From: Rhizophagus clarus
Lineage: Eukaryota > Glomeromycota > Glomeromycetes > Glomerales > Glomeraceae
Direction of reading: 5' to 3'
Length of the DNA stretch: 64,000 bases
Assembly (NCBI GenBank): GCA_015698045.1
Contig: BLAL01000262.1
Coordinates: 994,501-1,058,500, forward strand
The notes under the pieces are model-generated. The model searched no databases, had not been told where the DNA came from, and saw nothing but the letters and a program-made list of their open reading frames with translations. Of the stretch, positions 55,370 to 64,000 are shown in pieces (position 1 is the stretch's first letter; every line of letters starts with the position of its first letter). The translations under genes were made by a program, and so were the position numbers.

Positions 55370-57241
55370 CCAATCTCTAAGTGGAACGACTGTCAATGAA
55401 ACGTTTGTCGGTGAAATGAACTAGCTAACTTAGAGTTATTAGATAAGTACTTTAGTTAGTAGTACGTAAAACAAGTATGCAAATGTAAAATATATATATA
55501 TACAAAGTTGTCATTTTAGAAAAATAAAAATAAACCAATAAAGTTCTTTGTTGTTGTGAAACTTATAAATGATAAAATTTTGATTATAAAATGATTACAA
55601 AGTATATAATAAACTAATTATTTTAGAAAAGGTTTTAAAGAACAAAATGGATAACGTTAAAATCTGCATAATGCATTAATGCAGTTATACGCATAATGAA
55701 TTTCAATTACTAATTATTAGCACCATATTTTCCATTTTTCGGTAATATGAACTATTTCTTAATATAATCAATAATTAAGTTTAATTTTGTATAATCGAAA
55801 TAAAGTATTTCACGTAAATCATCCATTACTAATTAAAAATTGTTTGGTTATTATCATTTCCGTTTTAAATTCGGACCGGAACTACTGTACATCGGACTGG
55901 CTCAACAATCGAAAGAAAATTGTACAAACGTTTAGAAGATAAAGAAAAGGATCTATATATAGTATATACTGTGTGTATACATATATATTACTGCAAAAAA
56001 TCAAAATTTACGTATCTAATATGGCTAAAAAATAAAGTAAAAAAAAGAGAGATCGACAAATTGCTAAATGCGTTAACATACTGCGATAATACATTAATAT
56101 TTATGTGATACGTCTGTTTAAGAAGTTATATGGCATGATTGGGTTCCCCGAACTTGATGGCATAGCTGGTACTGTATAATTCAGTAGTATTTCGGCGTAT
56201 ATTCGGAATTCGGAGTAAAAGTATATATTATCGAAACTATTGCGTTAGGCGGTACCCATGCATTATCATATGTATTTTGCATGAACTTAATTTTCGCAAA
56301 ATGATTACAATAAGAAGTTTTACTTTTTCCACATATTTATGTTCTCATTTATCTGGTTTTGTTTATATATTACTTATTATTATTTTCTAGAATTATGTTT
56401 ACAAACCATTTTCCGTATTTTTTTAAATCATGTTGAAAATGTAATGACTAATTTGATTATGAAACAAATAAACTTCAATTAATCCGTTTTCGGAGATGTT
56501 TTGAGTATTTTAATCATAAATAATGGATAATCAAATTTGCTGTAAAAATAAGCGATAAAAACTCTTTTTATTTTCTTTTATTTTCTTTCGAACATTGCAT
56601 ATATAATTTAGGAAAACAAAAGGTTATTTTAAATTAACAAAATACCATAAAAAGATATATGAACCCGCTTAACTCGTATAATCTGCTGTGTCACGATAAA
56701 TAAACAGTTCCTTTCATCATTCGCTCGATATAGTTATATTAATGTAACGATTATTAGTATACGGACGAAGTTATTATATGATTTTCCGGCGGATAATAAA
56801 GATCCGAAATACCGAAATTCTGTTTTTATTGAATTTATTATAATCAACTGCTCTCCTTTATTCTTTTCATCATGTCAATTGTTTGTTTTATTTGTTTGAA
56901 ATGGTCGAATTCCGTTATTGAAAACCAATTTAATGAATAGTTAGAATGTTCGATTCTTATATCATTAAACTGAAACAAACGCATAAATAGGAAATGAAAG
57001 GAAAAAGGAAATTCTTTAATTGTTTTCATTATGTAAAGTTAAATTAAAAATTCTTAACATCAAAAAAAATTTTTTTCTATTCGGAAAACAGTATTTTATA
57101 TATTAAGATATTTTAAAATGAAAGTTATTCAAAAATAGTCGACTCGTACCCGTTTATCTTTTACCCGTTTTATTAAACTCATAATGCATCTGATGTTTAT
57201 AAACAATGAAATTCTTGACTAATATGGAAATTTAACTTCCC

Positions 57242-57275
<34 letters not shown>

Positions 57276-57411
57276 TCAGCATTGACTCAGTCATATTAAA
57301 TTATTTATTTAAACCGTAAGAAAAATTGAAAATAAATTTTTGTTCGTGTATTAAATCTCAAAGTAAAAAAGGAATAATTTCATCGCACTTTCCCTACAAT
57401 CTTTACTTAAT
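55370..57411. other. Spacer between cluster genes 2 and 3
   Basis: No supported gene. A minus frame at 56844-57029 (FNDIRIEHSNYSLNWFSITE then FDHFKQIKQT) follows a CAG acceptor-like site and could be an exon, but has no partner. A run of 20 or more T lies at 57246-57272. Confidence 0.35.
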
Positions 57412-58463
57412 ATGTTTAATTTTAAATCATCGCAAACGCAATATTCTCAAATTTTTGAAAATTTTGTGTATGAAATCAAGATAAATATTTTTAAATATGT
57501 TATTCACCCTTTGAACTTGGCCTTAACTTGTCAAAACTGGTCTATTATTGTAAAAGATCCTTACGCTAAAATTGAATGGTTGATAGTAAATTATGGAAAA
57601 AAACACGCATTATCTCAAGCTATAAAGCTAGGACCTACTTTTATCGACATGGCGCTATGTCAAGTTTTAATCGAAAGAAGAATTATAACATCAAAATCTT
57701 TTATTCAAATATTGCTAAAGTTCTTTGGAAAATACAATCGAAAATTGAGCGAACTTGTAGAATATAATTTTGGTCAATTTGATTCCGACAAAATTTATTC
57801 TTTTCAACAAGAGGTAAAACCAACTTGTTTGTTAAACGAACACTGTAATACCGTTTGGCTTTTGCAATGCACCTATCACATTTTAGTAGTTAATGGATAC
57901 TGTATTCCTTTGGCAGTTCGTCGTGGTATGAGACATAATCAATCAGTTAACTATGTGCAGCTGATCCGTATCTTCACTGCATACCGCGTCAATCATTCTT
58001 CTTGGGTGTTGTCAAAAAAGAATATAAAATATATCGAAGATTTGATTATTCAATTAATTAACCCACCTAGATCAAAATCACTTCAGTTGTATTTTAATAG
58101 TGATTTTAATATTCGTCAATCATATAAATGTGACGCAATAAGGTTTTTTAAAGGAAGTTTTTCCAGGTATGATTTTAAAATATTTGTTGCTTGTTTTATA
58201 ATTTTCTAATTAAAATAATATATACATATATCTTAAATAGATCCTTAACTGTCTTACCTCTTATTAATAATGGTGGATTAACTGGAACACAAACTTTAAG
58301 AAATGTGAACCAAAGAAGAAGGAATCGGCTTCAGCGAAATAGGATTAGAATATATAGAAGATATAATGAAGAGACATTAAGTCGAATCGCGAGCTTACCT
58401 TTTCAACAGATTACGAATGATCCGTTGATAAATCAATTTTTCAATGGTACTCCATTCATTTAA
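57412..58463 (+). CDS. Two-exon F-box-like family member, cluster gene 3
   Basis: Exon 1 is 57412-58166, the intron 58167-58240 (74 nt) and exon 2 58241-58463, phase 2, about 325 residues. The F-box-like part is VYEIKINIFKYVIHPLNLAL then TCQNWSIIVKDPYAKIEWL. The block AIKLGPTFIDMALCQVLIER follows. After QQEVKPT the usual S/W-xRNLxIFVFxY segment is missing, and a Cys/Trp/Tyr-rich stretch (LLNEHCNTVWLLQCTYHILV...RGMRHNQSVNYVQL) replaces the linker, before IKYIEDLIIQLI resumes family-like sequence. Base composition of that patch is less A/T-rich. Exon 2 carries SLTVLPLINNGGLTG, the Arg-rich RRRNRLQRNRIRIYRRY, and the tail NDPLINQFFNGTPFI. Frame is intact, so the gene is probably expressed, with an altered centre. 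Confidence 0.78.
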
Positions 58464-58538
58464 AAACGAAAATCCTTTGGCAAATTATAAAATAAATGGC
58501 AGAAATCAAAAAAAATTGGCATAATCGGCATATATACC

Positions 58539-58670
58539 ATTCGTTAAATCGATTTCAATTAGTGTAAGCATTAAATTATTCGTTAAATCGAGATCAATTC
58601 GTGATACTATTCGTTAAATCAAGATCAATTTGTGATACTATTCGTTAAATCGATATCAATTCGCGTTAAA
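58539..58670 (+). repeat. 31-bp tandem repeat
   Basis: Four units beginning ATTCGTTAAATC(G) at 58539, 58578, 58609 and 58640, spaced 39, 31 and 31 bp, followed by AGATCAATTCGTGATACT. It lies just downstream of cluster gene 3. Confidence 0.75.
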
Positions 58671-60490
58671 CACTTTCGATACACTTAGTATATCTATAAA
58701 TTAGATCCGTACTAATTTTATCGACGTTTTTTTTTCGTTTAATAATTTTTTAAATAAAGACTAAAGAGATATATTTGGTGTAATTTAGGCTATTTTTTAA
58801 ACAAAAAAATAAATAAGAAATAAAAAAATTGTAGCACTTTTCGTTCACGTACACATTTTTTATTAATTATTACCGAAAATGTTCTGCTTGACCATATCAG
58901 ATATAGTCAATCTTAAACGAAGTTTCTAATGATATCACGTAGTTGTTCTTTCAATTAACCATTGTAACATTAGGAAAATATTGGGTTCCGTATTTGTTTT
59001 TTCTTGATTTCTTTATAATGTACCGACATAGTATTTGTGTAGATCATTTGTCATCGGGATATTCGTGTGATGATGCATTAAAGAGTTACAGTACATTGGT
59101 TATTCACATTAATCAAAAACGATTGATAATCACTTTAAACCTAAATCCGGATTAGTGTAAAACCTTTTTATTAAGGGAAATTCCCTGCAGCAAGCTAAAA
59201 ATTATTTTGGAAAAAGATTTTTTTCTCCAAGCTAAAAATTGTGAGAAAGGTGCATGTAGGATATGAATTAAGGATATGTGACAAATAAGAATAATGTCAC
59301 AACTCATTGTTTATTATATCCCAACTCCCAAGAGAAATTTTTTATTATAAATTTTTTTTTTCCAATTATTAATCATATGAAATGTATTCATTATTTTACA
59401 CTAGTAGATAGTGGAATACATACTATATACATTGTAAGATTTAATAAGACCTTTGATGTTACCCGCCATTGGCTCGTTACTATTGAACGAATTTTAAAAT
59501 AGTTCAGAGTTAATGTAAAGATTAAAACAGTAATAATTCTATGTTAATATATCACATGAAAAGGATTTAATTATTCGCAAAAATATACATATATTGAATT
59601 CATATTGGTATTTATAGTAAAAAGAATGAAACTTGGAGAAATATTAACGCTAAGATATTTAATTAAAATAATTAAAAAATGACCAACCATTTTTAATTGT
59701 GAAAAAATATCCCTATTTTGTATAACAATTAATAATAAGTAATGGATTTTTTTCATCTCATCTTTTGCTCATTGTATAATTACCTAAAGCAATGTTCTAT
59801 GATCATCATAATGACGTACAGATTTGGAACATTAAAAAGGTAAGGATAAGTTGGCGTAATTGTGAAATCCGAACTTGCATTGTAAATGAAATTCCTCATT
59901 TGTTCATATTTATCCCTAAAATACTTTGAAATCTTTTGAAAATCGCACGATTTAAATATAACAAAGAGTTTTTAACGTCAAATTAAATTTTTCTTTTGCG
60001 TTTTGCATAAATGACATATACATTATATGATTAACTGGTGATTATAAATTTTTTTACAACATACATAAATGATTTTCATTGTCAAAAAGTTTCACGTGCA
60101 ATTTAATAAGGTAATTTTTTAAAAAAAAGGAAAACTCATTTTTTTATATATCAAAAATGATCAAAAATTTTTAACGCCACGATATAATGTGACTAATTAA
60201 TGAATGTATGATTTTAAAATGTAAAATCAACTAAGCAAATTAGTAACTATTACAAACCCACACTATCGAAGAAATAAATCTTATAAATCTTCCGAATATC
60301 TTACGACGCAATGAATGATTTATTTATTATTACCCAGAATGATGTGGCCATGCTATATGACTTTTTCTATGGCAAATGAATGTTAATTGGTAAGATTTTC
60401 GTATTAAGTTAGAGATTCACATGTCTAAATATTTTCATTACAATTTATTTTTTTGTATATAAGCCACCAAGAAAAAGTTGTATTTACGCA
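58671..60490. other. Spacer between cluster genes 3 and 4
   Basis: No gene I can support. A TATA-like GTATATAAG occurs at about 60456, 35 bp before a short ATG frame. Confidence 0.4.
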
Positions 60491-60541
60491 ATGTCAGATT
60501 TACCTTTTGAATTAATAATAAATCAATTATTGACATATTAA
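60491..60541 (+). CDS. Short upstream frame resembling an F-box start
   Basis: A 16-codon frame MSDLPFELIINQLLTY follows a TATA box by ~35 bp. LPFELI-x3-L is a typical F-box opening. It then stops, so it is either a relic of the N-terminus of cluster gene 4 or an upstream short frame in its leader. Confidence 0.35.
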   Translation: MSDLPFELIINQLLTY

Positions 60542-60596
60542 AAAATTCATTTTTTTTTTGATCACGAAACAATAAATATATACTAATTGTTCCATT

Positions 60597-60989
60597 ATGA
60601 ACTTCTATGTAGTTCTCGTTTTCGGTTTACGTTGCGTTCTTAGAATACTATCTGATTTTTTTCAGGTCTTTAAAGAGTATATTCAAAAACATATAACAGT
60701 GAACATTGGCTTGATCAAGATATTCTTAAATGTTAACGAAGTCTCACCTTTAAAAGAAAACAACATGAAACGTTCTTGTATTTTATTTATTTACAACATT
60801 ATTTCAAGAATAATTAATCAAGGAAAGAGAAATCGGCCTCAAGAAGTTCCAAATAGAAGTTGTGTTCAGCCTAATGAACACTACAATGAAGAAGATATAT
60901 TAAGTCTAATTGGAAGTCTGCCTATACAATCGAACATGAAAGATCATCCACTGATAGATCAATTTTTTAACGGAACTCCGTTTAAATAA
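60597..60989 (+). CDS. Divergent family member, cluster gene 4 (tail retained, F-box lost)
   Basis: A 130-residue frame from ATG. The C-terminal third is unmistakably of this family: a basic stretch (NQGKRNRPQEVPNRS), YNEEDILSLIGSLP, then DHPLIDQFFNGTPFK at the usual distance from the stop. The N-terminal ~60 residues (hydrophobic VLVFGLRCVLRILSDFFQVF) have no counterpart. A TTTTTTCAG at 60657-60665 is a possible splice acceptor, so the true upstream exon might lie elsewhere, perhaps including the short F-box-like frame at 60491. As it stands, the F-box and middle block are gone. It is last in the same-strand cluster. Either a tail-only protein or a decayed copy. Confidence 0.5.
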   Translation: MNFYVVLVFGLRCVLRILSDFFQVFKEYIQKHITVNIGLIKIFLNVNEVSPLKENNMKRSCILFIYNIISRIINQGKRNRPQEVPNRSCVQPNEHYNEEDILSLIGSLPIQSNMKDHPLIDQFFNGTPFK

Positions 60990-63900
60990 TGAATGATACA
61001 ACAGATGATCAGATGGCATTCCATCATTTTTCAGAATATAAAAAGTTAAGCTCAACTAATAGTTTAACTCACGATTTCGAAAAAAATTCACAATTGCATC
61101 ATTCTTCAATTATAGAGATAACGTTATCTTTTAACTTATTTATTAATCGGGTAGTGTTTATTTTATTTATTTGGATTTTATATTACCAATATTAGATTAG
61201 TTTATTAAATTATTTTAATACGAAAAAATTTACATTGTAACATTATATAACGTTATGATTTTATATTAATAAAATTCTGATATTGTTAAAATACTGAGTG
61301 AAACATAATTAAACGCGCACAATGTAATGATAACAAATAAAACTTCATAGCATATATATAGTCATCTTGGGTTGTACCTTTTCATTATTTAATCATTTAT
61401 ATTCAGTTTCTATGAAGACCGCGTTTTTATTTAATATTTTGATCGAGCTGATATTATATGACCCGTTTTAAATCATCGTTGTATCAATTTAGAGAATAAA
61501 AGAAATTATAAGACATTTTGCAATTGAAGCGATAATAGACCACCGGCTTTATCAGGATCTTATGCTGTAAATACGCGTAATATTACGGTAAATTGCGGGT
61601 GGGTCGTAGCCCTTTGCAGTACCATGGATAACTTATGGGCTCTGCGTCTAGATGTAGTACTCTGTAGGGCTATGCCGTAATTCTTTATCGATTTTTAGTA
61701 ATTTTGATCGCCGCCGCAGTTCTACGATGAAAAGAATATTCCTGATATCACATCATCAAAATATTTTTAAAGCGTGAACTTATATATTGTACATTAATTT
61801 TACACTGACAAGTCTGTCAATGCAAACTATACAAATTTTATGTGTACTTATATTTTATAAATTTATGTAAACCTTAAATTTTTGCAACATAATCTTATAT
61901 ATAAACTTACGCTATAAACTCATGTGAACCTACATCAAAAATTCTCGTGATGATGATCGAAATTAAAGAAGTATCATTAAAGAAATCAAACGTTCTGCAT
62001 CATGTCTATTAATGACTAAATGTCAGAGGACACATACATGCATCGGGAATTTTTTTAGACATGACCATACGGTAGAACTGCCGATCTGCGTAATTTGTTA
62101 CGTGAACTTACGCCTGGTTATCGTCATACCCTGCGCTGGATGGCCCTAGTTGACTAAAGTTCAAATATTTATCCTCAAATACAGTCCGACTCGACCCTTT
62201 CAATGTAATTATCAAATATAATATATGTAACATATGAAATTAAACTTTTATATAAAGATTTAAAAAAAAAAAAAAACGAAATTAAGGTTAAAAATTATAA
62301 AAAGAAAGTTATTTTGTAAAATCTAATAGTTATTTTTCAAAATTATTCTGTACAGTTAGTTTATGAAATTATCGAGGACAATATAAAGTATACAAATAAA
62401 ATTGATAAATTAAATGGGATTATAGATTACTATCCTATTGTTAAATTTATAGAATATAATTTTTAAAAACTCTAATTTCTTATCATATTAGTAAAAAAAA
62501 TATGAATATAAAGTCACCCTGCTAAAAAAAGTAGAAGTAATTCGAAAAAAGAAACAAATGTGTATAAAAAAAAGGTAAGTGGCTTGATCTGTTTGATCTT
62601 GTGTAACTAGCCACAGCGACATTATTTTACATATTATATTACAAAACAAAATACGGATAAATAATATGCAGTGTAACCAGCAAAATCGCATTTTAAACTT
62701 TGAAATTCGACAATCATAATACAATTAAAAAAATATAACTCTAATATTATTCGTTTCTTACATTTCATAAAATGGATATTATTCAACTCCTTTTTTCAAA
62801 TAACTTCTTCTAACAATGTTAGTAAATAACTTTTGAAAGTATCTGTACAAGACTGGCCAATTTTATTTTCTGTTTAATAAAATTTCCCCTCAAAATTCAA
62901 AATTCAGATAGACATCAAGAAAAGCAAAATTTATCAATTTATTTCACCCCTACTCTCCCCTCAGAATTTTTGATTTTGTATCTATATTTACAAAAAGGAT
63001 TTTTGTTTATAAAATGTCCCCTCTGTAGAATCTAATTTATGAACTTTTTTAATTAAATTTTACATTTTAAAATTTGGTAACAATAATTTAAAGGATTCTT
63101 TAAATTATTTTTGATCCATCCTCTACTTTTCTCAATAAATATTCGTGTTATACAGAAAAATTCAATTAGCCTGGCCTAAATGTATACGTACCTGCATAAT
63201 ATATACATACTGCATAATATTATGTTCGTACCTGACTACCTGCATAATAATATGCGTATCTAACTTAATTTCTGCTGTAAACTTAAGTGAATTGTAGATC
63301 TGTACAAAGGATGTTTTTTTGGTTTTTAATAAAAGTCTTGAGCAATATTAACTAATTAATTGGAAGTTTTATTCGGTTCTTCAGGTTTGATTAGAACTGG
63401 GCGAAGTTATATTTGTCGTAACTCGTAAGTCACGTGTTTACTTTACCAACGTGTAGGAAATGGAGTATTTCACTAATCAAAATGGGATATTTATATACGT
63501 AACCAAAAAAAAACATAAAAACTAAACATAATTAGCGAGTGTCGAATGCTGGTACAGTTACAGAGGGTGATGAATAGGCATCAGACTATATGTCTCCTGC
63601 CAGCTACGTAGTTATGGCACTTAAATGACACGTCCTATGTGATAAAAAAATAATACCTGATATCGCGACCGCGAAACGCGCACAAAAGGATAACTTTCCA
63701 AAAAAAGAAAGGTTCAGACCTGTTTAATTGCTAAAAAAGTCAAAAAAGTGATCTGAATATGATGTGTTATACTTGTGTAATGCTGATCTCGTCACATTGT
63801 ATACCATAAAAGGTAATCTAAAATCAAAATTTCTACGTTAATTGTCTAATTATATCCAACTTAATGCATATTAATTTCTAATTTTGGTCAATAATTTTTG

Positions 63901-64000
63901 AGATGAATAATCTTTTTGTTACAAAAAAAAAAAATTTATGTGATACTTGATCAATTAAACTAATTTTTGGCTCATAATAGCTAGATTTTTTAAAAAATTT
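60990..64000. other. Spacer to the end of the window
   Basis: No supported gene over 3 kb. A small frame at 60989-61195 overlaps the end of cluster gene 4 and is more likely 3' UTR. Slightly G/C-richer patches at 61560-61690 and 62040-62160 contain short inverted words (TACGG/CCGTA) but no identifiable RNA. Confidence 0.4.

Noticed and set aside
1-64000. CRISPR arrays, bacterial operons and ribosome-binding sites
   Set aside because: The window is eukaryotic in character (GT-AG introns, TATA boxes, LINE); tandem repeats seen lack CRISPR repeat-spacer structure.

Overview
This is an extremely AT-rich eukaryotic window, with long A/T homopolymers and small scattered genes. Introns are short GT-AG introns of about 75-115 nt, and decayed transposons are numerous. 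The style, the F-box-like families, the LINE type and the tyrosine-recombinase gene all resemble an arbuscular mycorrhizal fungus (Glomeromycotina, Rhizophagus-like). That assignment comes from pattern memory, not from a database search.

Layout. 1-5.8 kb: one unrecognised minus-strand gene (1242-1976), then A/T-rich spacer. 5.8-6.6 kb: a reduced member of the window's main gene family. 7.2-8.6 kb: a possible small exon and a decayed Tc1/mariner-type transposase. 9.6-10.2 kb: an Asn/Gln-rich protein gene whose paralogue lies at 32.8-33.3 kb. 10.3-13.9 kb: palindromic repeats, a tRNA-like SINE candidate, and a Crypton/ZMYM2-type tyrosine recombinase gene split by a 672-bp hAT-type element with an 8-bp target duplication. 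14.9-19.9 kb: two copies of a 648-bp inverted-repeat element in opposite orientation, with GC-rich tandem repeats and a TGACG-rich 18-bp array between them. 20.8-22.3 kb: a 1.54-kb inverted-repeat-bounded element carrying an ~800-bp purine-only-like minisatellite and several intron-like splice signals. 22.7-24.2 kb: a second tRNA-like element and fold-back repeats. 24.6-30.3 kb: a 5'-truncated LINE on the minus strand with endonuclease remnant, reverse transcriptase, RNase H, 3' stem-loops, an (AAAAT)n tail and a ~14-bp target duplication. 36.6-40.1 kb: three family members or relatives. 42.4-43.2 kb: a predicted secreted glycine-repeat protein. 43-50 kb: almost gene-free apart from one unrecognised exon-like piece. 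50.7-61 kb: a same-strand tandem cluster of four family members.

The main biological story is the F-box-like family (5835, 36592, 50665, 53372, 57412, 60597, with 38451 and 39863 as diverged or tail-only relatives). Its complete members share an N-terminal F-box-like segment, a hydrophobic helical middle and one phase-2 intron placed identically in each. A short second exon encodes an Arg-rich stretch and a near-invariant C-terminus (NDPL-x2-QFFNG-x-PF). Members lacking the F-box but keeping the tail suggest that the tail is itself a functional module. The rest of the window is dominated by non-autonomous DNA elements and fold-back repeats, which probably drive the duplication and rearrangement seen here.
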